64,000 nucleotides of DNA from Amycolatopsis mediterranei (lineage in GTDB: Bacteria > Actinomycetota > Actinomycetes > Mycobacteriales > Pseudonocardiaceae). The notes under the pieces are model-generated. The model did no database searches, had not been told where the DNA came from, and saw nothing but the letters and a program-made list of their open reading frames with translations. The translations under genes were made by a program, and so were the position numbers. The DNA lies in NCBI RefSeq assembly GCF_026017845.1, contig NZ_CP100416.1:324972-388971 (forward strand), given 5' to 3'. Positions within the stretch are counted from its first letter, which is position 1; each line of letters starts with the position of its first letter. Shown here in pieces: positions 25,296 through 33,486 of this stretch.

Positions 25296-25739
25296 TCAGC
25301 GCCGGGCGACGGCCGGCGCGTCGAAGGCGTCGGCGGGGAAGTGGAACTCGTCGGTGAGGTCGCTGACCTCGGTGGCGGCGGCCTGCTGCCGCTGGTCGTG
25401 GGCGGAGGAGGCCTGCCCCTCCCAGTTGAGCCGCTCGAGGATCCACTCCTGGGCGAGCGCCTGCGGCGAGATCTCCCGCTCGGCGGCGATGTCCTTGAGC
25501 TGCTGGCTGGCCACGAGGCTCATCCGCAGCTGGTAGACCTGCGCCTCACCGAACCGCTTGCCGGACCCGGTGCTCTCGAGGTCGTTCTCCGGAGCGAGGG
25601 CGGCGAGGTAGGAGGTGAGCTCGGTGTCCTCGACGGCACCGTCGTCCGCAGGCTTCGCGGCACCACGATGACGCCCGGAAGACGCGGCGGCTTTCAGGTT
25701 CGTGCGGCTGCTCAAGCGGCCAAGGGAGGGAAGAGGCAC
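25296..25739 (-). CDS. Hypothetical protein with ribbon-helix-helix-like segment
   Basis: The 147-residue protein (from GTG 25739; an ATG at 25778 adds 13 residues) is hydrophilic. The middle segment VYQLRMSLVASQQLKDIAAE followed by REISPQALAQEWILERL resembles a CopG-like ribbon-helix-helix domain. No toxin gene is adjacent. No clear ribosome site precedes either start, and TATCGT about ten bases upstream of 25739 could be the -10 of a leaderless transcript. A DNA-binding role is tentative. Confidence 0.65.
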   Translation of the reverse strand: MPLPSLGRLSSRTNLKAAASSGRHRGAAKPADDGAVEDTELTSYLAALAPENDLESTGSGKRFGEAQVYQLRMSLVASQQLKDIAAEREISPQALAQEWILERLNWEGQASSAHDQRQQAAATEVSDLTDEFHFPADAFDAPAVARR

Positions 25740-25778
25740 AACGCCACGATAACGTTTGCATCTCGCCACACAAACCAC

Positions 25779-26446
25779 TGTGAGCTACAACACGCGAAAA
25801 CCCCCACCCAAACAGCCCAATCCCCACCCATTCAGCCCAAACCCCAACAACACAAAGCAACCCCCAAATAACCCTCCGAGTCGATCACCCCAAGCGCAAC
25901 TCCAACCCCGTCCACCACCGACCGCCTCGAACAACATCGAAAGGTTCCGTACGGGCGAGTGCCATACGGAAGGCAGGCCCATCGCCAGGGCGCGCAGCGC
26001 CCGAGGCGAAAACCGGACCACGCTGGAAGCCGAGCGCGAGGCACCGTGGGGGGTCCGGGGGGCTCGGCCCCCCGGGTCGGCACACCGAAATGATTGGCCC
26101 AGGCGAAGGGCGAAGCCCGAGCGGGCCAAGAAATGGAGGACCCCCGCGCCAGGGGGAGGAACGCGGGGGTCGGAGGGGATCTCCACAGGCGCTGACCGGG
26201 GGTGTGTCAGCACCTCGATTGTTGCACGAGTTGGGTGGTTGGGCGAGTGGAGAGCGGGAAATTTCCCCGTGTGGTGTCACTTTGCTACTGGGGTGACGTT
26301 CGTTCGGGTGGGGTTCTTCTTCGACCGTGCCGATTGCGCTGCGTTGAGCGGAGTGTGGCCTCAGGTTCACTCTCCGGGGGGCTGTGTGTGGTGGCCGGCG
26401 CTGGTTAGCCTCGCGGCCAAGTTGTTGTGAGCCGTGTGGAGGGGCT
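25779..26446. other. Non-coding, hairpin-rich stretch
   Basis: No convincing gene lies in these 668 bases. The left half is A/C-rich on this strand. The right half has strong hairpins: an 8-bp stem CCGGGGGG/CCCCCCGG at 26055-26075, and a perfect 10-bp stem GACCCCCGCG/CGCGGGGGTC at 26139-26171. A small RNA or nested terminators could explain this. Confidence 0.5.
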
Positions 26447-26701
26447 ATGAGCGGGTCTGTTGAAGTGCGGCAGTTCCTCCTTCGGTACGAAGGTGCCGAT
26501 GGGGGGAGTGCGCCGTTTGCCGGGGCGTTGCCGGCGCAGCGGAGCGGGGCGGCGGATGCGCAGCGGGTGTCGGATGATCAGGTCCGGCGGGCTCGGCTGG
26601 CGGTGGCGAATGGTGCGCTGGGGGTCGAGGACTGTGTTCAGTTGCTGGAGATGCTGGGCTTGAACCTGGATGAGGAGGGGCAGGCGCCGGTTCAGCGTTG
26701 A
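26447..26701 (+). CDS. Small hypothetical protein, 84 residues
   Basis: ATG 26447 lies after GGAGGGG. The product has a Gly/Ala-rich linker and a C-terminal helical part (VSDDQVRRARLAVANGALGV, then EDCVQLLEMLGLNLDEEG). I do not recognise a family. It is probably cytoplasmic. Confidence 0.65.
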   Translation: MSGSVEVRQFLLRYEGADGGSAPFAGALPAQRSGAADAQRVSDDQVRRARLAVANGALGVEDCVQLLEMLGLNLDEEGQAPVQR

Positions 26702-26860
26702 GGGTGTGGTGGCGGGTGGGTCCGGTGTGTGCCGCTGGGCCCGTCCGGTGATATTTCCGCTGGTTGTGCGGCTTTTCGGCAAGTAATTGCCCAGTTGTGG
26801 GCCGTGTTTGACGCTGGTTTAGTAACAGTGTTACGGTTGCCGCGTCGAAAGGGGCCGGAC

Positions 26861-27637
26861 ATGACGGCGATCGAGGGTGCGGCGGATCTGGCGAACCGGA
26901 TCCGGCCGGTGGTGCAGGTGCTGGGCGGGAAGTTCATGACGTCGCCGGAGCTGGCGGCGGTCGAGGCGGAGGTCGGGCTGCCGCCGCGTTCGCTGTACGT
27001 CCGCGGGCGGTCGGCGGTGCTCGGCGACGTCCCGCCGAAGGTGGCCGCGGAGCTGTTCGGCATCTTCCCGCACTGGCTGTTCGAGTTCGTCCTGCCACCG
27101 GCGACGGCGGCCCTCGACGCGTCCGCCGCAGTTCGCGCCTACGCGGAGTCATCGGCTCGGTGGTCACGCGTCAGCCTTTCGGCCGTACCGGAGCCCGGCC
27201 GCTTGGCGGAGCTGGTGTTCCGCGTCGTCGACGCGGCGGACGCCAGCGGGCTGGCGCTGTTCGCGGGGTGGAAGAACGCCGAGCGTCCCGCGGGTGACGT
27301 CGAGCGCCTCGGCTTCGCGCTGATGGTCTTCCGCGAGCTGCGCGGCGGCCTGCACTTCGCGGCCCTGCGCGCGCTGGGCCTGTCGGTCCCGGAGGCGGTG
27401 ATCGCGGACCCCGAGGGTGGTCGGGAGCGTCTGCTGCGCACGGCGTGGCCCGAGGACGCGGCCGACGAGCTGGTCGCTTCAGCGGAGCGCAAGCCCGACC
27501 TGCGCGAACGTTGGCACCGCGCCGAGGCCCTGACCGACGACCGGATCGGCGAGCTGCTGACTTCGGCGCTGTCCGGGCCGGAGCAGGCCGAGTTCGCTCG
27601 CCGTCTGGCCGAGCTGTCGGAGTTTGCGCAGGTCTGA
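26861..27637 (+). CDS. SCO6745-like family protein (SalK type)
   Basis: The 258-residue protein is all-alpha, with LPPRSLYVRGRSAVLGDVPP, VAAELFGIFPHWLF, FAGWKNAERP and FRELRGGLHFAALRALGL. These features are like the actinobacterial SCO6745/SalK family of unknown function, which often has motifs such as the last one. The ATG at 26861 gives the usual family length. A single-gene unit upstream of the tRNA cluster. Confidence 0.75.
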   Translation: MTAIEGAADLANRIRPVVQVLGGKFMTSPELAAVEAEVGLPPRSLYVRGRSAVLGDVPPKVAAELFGIFPHWLFEFVLPPATAALDASAAVRAYAESSARWSRVSLSAVPEPGRLAELVFRVVDAADASGLALFAGWKNAERPAGDVERLGFALMVFRELRGGLHFAALRALGLSVPEAVIADPEGGRERLLRTAWPEDAADELVASAERKPDLRERWHRAEALTDDRIGELLTSALSGPEQAEFARRLAELSEFAQV

Positions 27638-27754
27638 GCTTCGCTGCGGGCTTAAGGAACCCCCGGTGCAAAGGGGTGGCGGCGTGCCCTATGCTTGTAA
27701 TCGCTCCCAGGGGAACCTGAGAGCGCGGTCGGTCGGTCACCCGAAACCGACCGG

Positions 27755-27827
27755 GCTCCCATCGTTCAGTGGCCTAGGACTCCGCCCTTTCAAGGCGGCA
27801 ACGCGGGTTCGAATCCCGTTGGGAGTA
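27755..27827 (+). tRNA. tRNA-Glu (anticodon TTC)
   Basis: A cloverleaf of 73 bases. The acceptor stem is GCTCCCA/TGGGAGT, the anticodon stem CCGCC/GGCGG with loop CTTTCAA, and the T arm contains GGTTCGAATCC. The anticodon TTC reads Glu codons. CCA is not encoded. Confidence 0.95.
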
Positions 27828-27849
27828 CGCAGTACTGTAGTAAACGCAA

Positions 27850-27923
27850 GGCCCTGTGGCGCAGTTGGTTAGCGCGTCGCCCTGTCACGGCGAAGGTCGC
27901 GGGTTCGAGTCCCGTCAGGGTCG
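27850..27923 (+). tRNA. tRNA-Asp (anticodon GTC)
   Basis: The acceptor stem is GGCCCTG/CAGGGTC with discriminator G, as for tRNA-Asp. The anticodon loop is CTGTCAC between TCGCC and GGCGA. The T arm has GGTTCGAGTCC. It lies 22 bases after tRNA-Glu and is probably transcribed with it. Confidence 0.95.
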
Positions 27924-27954
27924 CAAGATCGTTCGGCTCCTTGCCGGCGTTCCC

Positions 27955-28028
27955 GGCCAGGTAGCTCAGTTGGTACGAGCGTCCGCCTGAAAAGCGGAAG
28001 GTCGCCGGTTCGACCCCGGCCCTGGCCA
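27955..28028 (+). tRNA. tRNA-Phe (anticodon GAA), attB/attL site
   Basis: The acceptor stem is GGCCAGG/CCTGGCC with discriminator A. The anticodon loop is CTGAAAA in the stem TCCGC/GCGGA. The 3' half, from the anticodon loop on, is the left copy of the 47-bp repeat that bounds the integrated element. Because the element brings an identical 3' end, the tRNA is intact and should function. Confidence 0.96.
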
Positions 28029-28032
28029 CCGT
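27986..28032 (+). repeat. attL core (47-bp direct repeat, left copy)
   Basis: The sequence from CCTGAAAAGCGG to GGCCACCGT is identical to bases 51282-51328. The flanking bases differ on both sides (G against A before, G against T after). It spans the anticodon loop to four bases past the tRNA 3' end, as usual for tRNA-targeting integrases. Confidence 0.95.
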
Positions 28033-28047
28033 GGTTACCTGCGAAAA

Positions 28048-28078
28048 CAGGCCCCCCACCCATCGGGTAGGGGGCCTG
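28048..28078 (-). terminator. Terminator after integrase, now also after tRNA-Phe
   Basis: The arms CAGGCCCCCCACCC and GGGTAGGGGGCCTG pair with one bulge around an ATC-rich loop. It lies between the integrase stop and the tRNA and so can serve both, as the tRNA has lost its own terminator to 51335. Confidence 0.75.
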
Positions 28079-28089
28079 ATTCGTGCCCA

Positions 28090-28120
28090 GGGTCTCAACG
28101 AGGGTCTCAACTGGGTCTCA
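28090..28120. promoter_or_regulatory. Three GGGTCTCA direct repeats, likely integrase arm sites
   Basis: GGGTCTCA occurs at 28090, 28102 and 28113, about one helical turn apart and in one orientation, 58 bases inside attL. The last copy overlaps the integrase stop. Matching repeats lie inside attR at 51168-51187, so in the circular form both sides of the core would carry them. Confidence 0.65.
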
Positions 28121-29464
28121 CGTGGTGCCCTTCCAGAAGTACGTGTTGATCTGGCTTGCCACCTCTTCCCGAATACTGTCGGTCACGTGCTGGTACCGCC
28201 GCCGCATGGCTTCGGTGGACCAGCCCATGAGCTCCATCACCACTCGCGGGTCCACTCCGAGCAGCAGAAGCACGGTGGCAGCCGTGTGCCTGGCGTCGTG
28301 AAGCCGGGCCTCCCGCACTCCAGCTTCGGTGAGCAGCTGGCGCCAGGTCTCGTAGTCCGCCCTCGGGTCGATCGGCCGGCCGTTCTCCTGCGTGAAGATC
28401 CAGCCGCCCTCTTCCCAGAGATCGGCGGCTCGCTCGCGCTCACGTGCCTGCCGCTCTTCGTGCCGCATCAGCAGCTCAAAGATCTGGTCCGGCAGTGGCC
28501 ACGTCCGGCGCCCGGCTTTGGACTTGACGTCCACCTCGACCAAGCCGCCGCCATGGCGGCGCGGGCACTTGCGTGCGTGCTCGACACAGTCCGGCGGGCA
28601 CGGCGGCGGACACGGGCGCTGGTGCCGTTTGCATGGCTGTCTGCACGGGGCCCTCTTGTGGTAGGCCGCACCGCACGCGTGCTCGTCGTCGCAGCCGTGC
28701 AGCCACTTCTGCCGTTGGATCGCCTTCCGGATGCGCAGGGTCCTCCGCTCACGGTTGAGCATTGGCCACTTGAAGCCCAGGCATTCGCCCTGGCGGACGC
28801 CCAAGGCCAAGGCGATCACGAACCGCACCCCGTTGCGTCGCTTGAGAGCGGCTTCGATGATCGCCTGCGCATCCTCCGGCTCGAACGGCTCAACCTCCTC
28901 TTCTTCGACCCTCGGAGCCTGCGCCATCGCGACGACGTTGCGGAAGATCTTGCCGCGAACGAACGCGACCTGGAACGCCGTGCGGGCCGTGCGGTGAACC
29001 TGATGGACGGTGCCTGGCTTCAGGCCGGCCGCCAGCATTTTTCGATACAGCTTCTCGAAGTGCTCTGGCTCGATCGGGCGGCCCTTGCCCCGGCCGGGGC
29101 TCAGTTTGTGCCTGCCCAGGCCGGGGATCAGGTGTCGATAGACCGCGGTCTTGTACCCGACAACGGTCTTATACCGCGCGGTCATGGGGGCGATCGTCTC
29201 GACCCAATGGACTAACCAGGCTTCAACCGTCCAAGACTCGCCCTGCTTGGGGACCAGGCCCTGGTCAACCTGGTTGAGTAGCTCGCGGTACGCGTCACGC
29301 GCATCGTCTTCGTTGCGGCGCTTGATGTGTCGCCGGTCGGGGTCGCCATTGTCCTTGACTCCTACGGTCACGCGGGCGTGCCAGTAGCCGTCGTATTCGC
29401 TGTAGTAGAAGCTTCCCTGCCCGTCGGGATTCTTGGTGCCCTCGGGTCGTTGACTGCGTGCCAC
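28118..29464 (-). CDS. int: Site-specific tyrosine recombinase (integrase)
   Basis: The 448-residue protein has the full active site: Arg224 in ALGVRQGE, Lys near 316, His389 and Arg392 in LHDARH, Trp415 in MGWS and Tyr424 in RRRYQH. An N-terminal AP2-like arm-binding part and a core-binding SAM-like domain precede it. Between about residues 258 and 300 is an insertion with eight Cys and several His, possibly a zinc-binding module seen in AICE integrases. It should integrate the element into tRNA-Phe. The gene ends next to attL. Confidence 0.96.
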   Translation of the reverse strand: MARSQRPEGTKNPDGQGSFYYSEYDGYWHARVTVGVKDNGDPDRRHIKRRNEDDARDAYRELLNQVDQGLVPKQGESWTVEAWLVHWVETIAPMTARYKTVVGYKTAVYRHLIPGLGRHKLSPGRGKGRPIEPEHFEKLYRKMLAAGLKPGTVHQVHRTARTAFQVAFVRGKIFRNVVAMAQAPRVEEEEVEPFEPEDAQAIIEAALKRRNGVRFVIALALGVRQGECLGFKWPMLNRERRTLRIRKAIQRQKWLHGCDDEHACGAAYHKRAPCRQPCKRHQRPCPPPCPPDCVEHARKCPRRHGGGLVEVDVKSKAGRRTWPLPDQIFELLMRHEERQARERERAADLWEEGGWIFTQENGRPIDPRADYETWRQLLTEAGVREARLHDARHTAATVLLLLGVDPRVVMELMGWSTEAMRRRYQHVTDSIREEVASQINTYFWKGTT

Positions 29465-29479
29465 AGGCAGTTCCCTTTC

Positions 29480-29782
29480 TTAGGCGGCGTCGGTGTTCTT
29501 GGACCTGGCGACCAGGCGGGCGGCGTAGTCGTTGATGGCGTCAATGTGGACTCGTCGAAGTCGCCCTATTTGGACCGATTCGAGTTCTCCGGATGCGACA
29601 AGTGTGAAGGCGGTGGTGCGGCCGATGCCGAGCTGTGCACCCGCTTCCTGCACGGTGAACAGGACACGAGGTGGCATCGGCCGCGGGGGTGGCTGCGTGT
29701 CTGCCTCGTTGGCTGCCGTGAGTCGACTGGCGAGCTGAGCGAGGGTGGTCACGAGGGTTGTGATGTCGTCGGGGGTAGCCAT
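29480..29782 (-). CDS. xis: Excisionase / helix-turn-helix protein
   Basis: The 100-residue protein has a MerR-like winged-helix segment of excisionase type (FTVQEAGAQLGIGRTTAFTL followed by VASGELESVQIGRLRRV) after a helical N-terminus. It lies 15 bases upstream of int and is co-transcribed. It should bend DNA at the att site and steer int toward excision. The GGTTACC array lies just upstream. Confidence 0.88.
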   Translation of the reverse strand: MATPDDITTLVTTLAQLASRLTAANEADTQPPPRPMPPRVLFTVQEAGAQLGIGRTTAFTLVASGELESVQIGRLRRVHIDAINDYAARLVARSKNTDAA

Positions 29783-29877
29783 GGCGGGTGATGACCTCCA
29801 GATGCCCGTGATGCGGGCATGACGAGTTCGGCCCCCGCGACACCGGGTCGGTGGGTGCGGGGCCGTGGATGGGCGAT

Positions 29878-30095
29878 GGTTACCGATGTGGGGTGCCTGC
29901 TGGGGCTGGCAGGTGGGGTAACTGCGGTAACTGCGGTAACTTGCCTGGTCAGGCGGTTACCGATAGGTGCCCCGGTTACCGATCCATCGGTAACCGGGGC
30001 CAGTGGTCGGTTTGTCCGGTTACCGATCCATCGGTAACCACGATCGGATCGGTAACCGTCTGACCTGCACGGTTACCGCAGTTACCGCAGTTACC
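29878..30095. repeat. GGTTACC repeat array with 24-bp inverted repeat, candidate origin/operator
   Basis: Thirteen copies of GTTACC/GGTAAC lie in about 220 bases. The outer arms, 29917-29940 and 30072-30095, are perfect 24-bp inverted repeats, each of three 9-base units (GGTAACTGC or its complement). Between them are two identical 22-bp near-palindromes with arms GGTTACCGAT and ATCGGTAACC (29974 and 30018) and further single copies. It separates xis-int from the replication operon. It could be the replication origin (iterons) or a multi-site operator. Confidence 0.75.
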
Positions 30096-30102
30096 GACAC
30101 TG

Positions 30103-31452
30103 TCAGCCCGCGGTGGGCAGGTAGCGGCTCCAGGCGTCGGCCAGACCGGTCTCACCGGTGGTCGTGTAGCCCTTGACGCTGTCGCCGTCGTACTTGAACG
30201 TGGTCGGCTTGACGTCGTACCGGGCCAGCTCTTTGGCCATCATGCGGGGGTTGAGCGGTTTTCCTTTGACGTCGGTCCAGTCGGATTCCTCCATTTCCAG
30301 CAGTTCGGCGATGATGAACGTGGACGGCAACCGGTCGGTGTTGCGCTGGGCGAAGATCCGCCGCATGTCGGCGAGCAGCTGGATCCCGAAACTGCCGCCT
30401 CGGTTGCTGTTGCTGGCCACGAAGTAGGCGCACGCGGCGCGGGCGGTGGCCGGCCAGTGCTCGCCCGCGGCGTCGGCGATCGCCAGCAGCGGTTCCCAGA
30501 TTTCGGCCGCCCGGTCGGTGACCCCCTCGGGCATCTCCGGTTCAGCGTCGCCGACCTGGTTGCCGACGCTGGCCACCCAGGTGGCGAGCTTGTCCCGCAG
30601 CGGCGCGGCCTGGCGTTCCACGACGCGTTCTTTGAACGGTTCGACGGTTTCGCCGGGGGCGCGGCGGCGCATGTGGAAGGTGATGGCGCGGGTGGTGATG
30701 GTGTCGGGCATGTGCCCGGCGATCCCTGCCAGCGCCACCGGGGCGTAGACCTTGAACCGCTCGACCTTCATCGCGCGGGCGTCGCCGACGCAGCGCGGGA
30801 TGGTGGCCGAGCGCTTGTATCCGGCGTTGAGCATCGCGCGCAGGTCTTCGGTGTTGCCTCCTTTGGCGGGGTTGAAGATGGCGTCCACTTCGTCGAACAG
30901 GATGGTGATCGGCCCGTCGGACACCAGCCGGAACAGCGCGGCGGTGGTGGCCGAGAGCGTCATTTCCGCCGACCGCACCAGGAACTGCGCGACCTCCAGC
31001 ACGCGGGTCTTGCCACTGCCGGGTTCGGCGGAGTCCAGGATCAGACGCGGGGTGACGTAGAAGTGTTCGGCGGCGTGGGTGTGGGCGTACCAGAGCGCCA
31101 GCGTGGCGGCGCAGTGCTCGGACGGGAACACGTTGAACCGGGACACGAACGCGGCCACCTTGTCCAGAATCTGCGCCCCGCTCGGTGGCGGTGGCGGGGC
31201 GGGCATGTAGGGCATCGGCCGGGCCGGATCCTGCTCGGCAAGGTCACGGTCCGGGCCCGCGCCGTTGTCGACGGGATCGGGGCCGGCCGCGTGCTCGGCC
31301 AGCCAGGCGGTTTGGCATTCCTCGGTGCAGAAGTCGTCGGAGGGTGACCCGGCCAGCGCCGTCCCGCAGTGTCCGCAGACCGTGCGGGTGCCGCTGTCGG
31401 GGTCGGCGATGGCGGCGTCGATCGCCGACAACGCGGTGTCCAGATCAGGCAT
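30103..31452 (-). CDS. DUF3631-type replicative helicase/ATPase
   Basis: The 449-residue protein has an N-terminal zinc-finger motif (Cys26, Cys29, Cys42, Cys46), a Pro-rich linker and an ATPase domain with Walker A SAEPGSGKTR (Lys148) and Walker B ITILFDEVD (Asp187-Glu188). The C-terminal part matches DUF3631, a helicase-like domain often coded with primase-polymerases in actinobacterial plasmids and AICEs. It probably unwinds the element during replication. It is the last gene of the long leftward operon. Confidence 0.85.
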   Translation of the reverse strand: MPDLDTALSAIDAAIADPDSGTRTVCGHCGTALAGSPSDDFCTEECQTAWLAEHAAGPDPVDNGAGPDRDLAEQDPARPMPYMPAPPPPPSGAQILDKVAAFVSRFNVFPSEHCAATLALWYAHTHAAEHFYVTPRLILDSAEPGSGKTRVLEVAQFLVRSAEMTLSATTAALFRLVSDGPITILFDEVDAIFNPAKGGNTEDLRAMLNAGYKRSATIPRCVGDARAMKVERFKVYAPVALAGIAGHMPDTITTRAITFHMRRRAPGETVEPFKERVVERQAAPLRDKLATWVASVGNQVGDAEPEMPEGVTDRAAEIWEPLLAIADAAGEHWPATARAACAYFVASNSNRGGSFGIQLLADMRRIFAQRNTDRLPSTFIIAELLEMEESDWTDVKGKPLNPRMMAKELARYDVKPTTFKYDGDSVKGYTTTGETGLADAWSRYLPTAG

Positions 31453-31507
31453 GACGGGCTCCCTCGGGTCGTGCTTGCTGGTGGTGCTGGCCGGGCGTCC
31501 CCGGCGC

Positions 31508-33133
31508 TCACGCCGCGGGCTCCAGCGGCTCGCCGGAGAACGTCTCGATCAGAGCCGAGGCAAGCACCTCGGCCATCGCGGGCGGGACGGCGTTGCCCCA
31601 GCCGCGGACCTGCTTGCGCTTGGACTTCGCGACCTTCGGCGGCACCTTGTAGCCGGACGGGAAGCCCATCCCGGCGGCGATCTCGTGCGGTTCGAGCATC
31701 CGGAACGTGCACGCCTCCACCGGCGGCGGCGTGGCGTGGTGGGTGCCAGTGCTGCCGAGCAGGCCGTAGCGGTCCCGGGTGGTCAGCGTTCCCACCGGGC
31801 GGTCGGTGGTCTGGGTGCCGCCGTTGCCGTAGTAGGCCACCAACAGGGCCAGCTCATCTCCGGCCGGCGGGCCGACCAGACCGTGGTGGTTGCCCTGGGC
31901 CGAGACGGTGGGGATCGGCCCGGCGATGGGGTAGGCCGCGGTGGCGGAGCCGCCGCCGCGTTGCAGCGACACGAACGGCGGGACCACGACCGCGGTTTCA
32001 CGGCGGCAGGTCTGCGTCCGCAACGGCACCGCGACGGTGGTGGCGGTGTCGACCCCGGCCCGCGCCGCACAGGACACGAGCAGCGGCGGGCACACCAGCC
32101 CGTCGGTCTCCCGGGTGGTGCGCGTCGGCAGCGGCACGGCAAGGCTCGTGGCGTGCTCGCGCCAGGTGCCGCCCGCGGGCGCCAGCAGCGCGCCGACGTG
32201 CCGGGCCAGCCCGGCTTCGATTCGGTCGATGGTTGTCGGTTCCAGCGGGTCCGGTCGGCCCTTCTTGTCGACGCGTTCGCCGATGCGCTGCCCTGGGTCG
32301 AGGCTCCAGTCGATGATCTCCGACGCCGGGAGCACGCCGGGTTCGATGATCCGCCGACGACAGGACCGGTTGGGGCAGCGGTAGACGTACTGGCCGTGCC
32401 GGATGCCGTAGACGCCCATCTCGGTGCCGGGCACCGCGGCGGGCTTCTTGAACGCCTGCACCGCCGACACCATGACGTCGCAGTCCGGGCAGTAGGCACG
32501 GGGCCGCAACCACTTGTCCCAGTCCGGATCGCGGCCCAGCGCTTCCAGCCAGTAGGCGAGGAAGAACCGGTTGCGGGACTGCGCGACCTTCCCGAGTGTC
32601 GGGCCGGTGACGTGCATGGCGTTGAGCGCGATCAGGCGGGTGCGGTAGCCCTCCTCCTCGATCTCGCGGCGCCAGCGCTTGAACTGGTCCCACTTGACGA
32701 CCTGGACCACGTTCTCCGTCACGCCCCCGAGCACCGGCCGGCCGCGCCGGTTCATCGCCTGCAGGTACCGCGGAACTTCCTCCATCAGCGCCCGGGCGCG
32801 GGCAACGCTGGGGTCGGTGGCGCGCGGCCCGGTCGCCGGGTCGAACAGCACGCCCTGCGTGCTCTGGTCGAAGTCGCGCTTCACGCCGCGGGCGTCGGTC
32901 CACGGCGGACACGACGGGGAGGCCCAGAAGAAGTCCACCCGCGGGAAGGTGCCGATGTCGGCCTTGGCGATGTCGCCTTCGTAGTGGTCCATGCCGGGGA
33001 AGTTCAGGGCGTGGGTGGCGATGGCGTCGGGGTTGTGGTTGGCCCCGAGGACGCCGTGGGTGCCGGGGACGGCGAGCACGCCGGTGGCGTCTCCGCCGAA
33101 CCCGGCGAACTCGTGGTAGGTGGTGTAGGTCAT
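31508..33133 (-). CDS. DNA (cytosine-5) methyltransferase
   Basis: The 541-residue protein shows motif I (EFAGFGGDATG), a variant motif IV with catalytic Cys (ASPSCPPW), motif VI (VTENVVQ) and motif X (GWGNAVPPAMAEVLASAL). The long central part, the target-recognition region, includes a zinc-ribbon-like pair CPDC and CPNRSC. No restriction gene is next to it, so it is probably a solitary or protective methylase that shields the element from host restriction. It overlaps the upstream gene by one base. Confidence 0.92.
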   Translation of the reverse strand: MTYTTYHEFAGFGGDATGVLAVPGTHGVLGANHNPDAIATHALNFPGMDHYEGDIAKADIGTFPRVDFFWASPSCPPWTDARGVKRDFDQSTQGVLFDPATGPRATDPSVARARALMEEVPRYLQAMNRRGRPVLGGVTENVVQVVKWDQFKRWRREIEEEGYRTRLIALNAMHVTGPTLGKVAQSRNRFFLAYWLEALGRDPDWDKWLRPRAYCPDCDVMVSAVQAFKKPAAVPGTEMGVYGIRHGQYVYRCPNRSCRRRIIEPGVLPASEIIDWSLDPGQRIGERVDKKGRPDPLEPTTIDRIEAGLARHVGALLAPAGGTWREHATSLAVPLPTRTTRETDGLVCPPLLVSCAARAGVDTATTVAVPLRTQTCRRETAVVVPPFVSLQRGGGSATAAYPIAGPIPTVSAQGNHHGLVGPPAGDELALLVAYYGNGGTQTTDRPVGTLTTRDRYGLLGSTGTHHATPPPVEACTFRMLEPHEIAAGMGFPSGYKVPPKVAKSKRKQVRGWGNAVPPAMAEVLASALIETFSGEPLEPAA

Positions 33134-33486
33134 CAGGACGCCTCCATCGGCACGAGGTAGCGGACGGGCTTGCCCAGCTGGTGGGCGTAGGCGATCTCCC
33201 TGCGGGTGGACTCGCCGATGTAGCGGCCGGGGTTGATGATCAGCACTTCGTCGGCGCGGGCGATTTTCGCCAGGTGCAGCGTGTCGAGCGCGGTTTTGAT
33301 CCGCTCACGCTGTTCGTCGGTGCTCCAGCGGGCGTCCGGTGCCTTCATGTTGACCAGAGGCAGGACAACGATCCGCCCGGCCAGCGACTCATCGATCGAT
33401 GCCTCCAGCATCGCGGGCATGAACCGCATCGATCCGCAGAAGCAGACCGTGACAGGCGTATCGGGGTCGGTGTGGCTGGTGGTCAT
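33133..33486 (-). CDS. Nucleoside 2-deoxyribosyltransferase-like protein
   Basis: The 117-residue protein is a Rossmann-like single domain: VTVCFCGSMRF at the start, ADEVLIINPGRYIGESTRRE in the middle (the GE...E pattern holds the catalytic Glu in nucleoside deoxyribosyltransferases) and AYAHQLGKPVRYL at the end. It may act on nucleotides or modified bases, which suits its place next to a DNA methyltransferase. It overlaps neighbours on both sides. Confidence 0.72.
   Translation of the reverse strand: MTTSHTDPDTPVTVCFCGSMRFMPAMLEASIDESLAGRIVVLPLVNMKAPDARWSTDEQRERIKTALDTLHLAKIARADEVLIINPGRYIGESTRREIAYAHQLGKPVRYLVPMEAS

Noticed and set aside
31508..33133. Complete restriction-modification system
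   Set aside because: No endonuclease-like gene is adjacent; neighbours are a deoxyribosyltransferase-like protein and the helicase.
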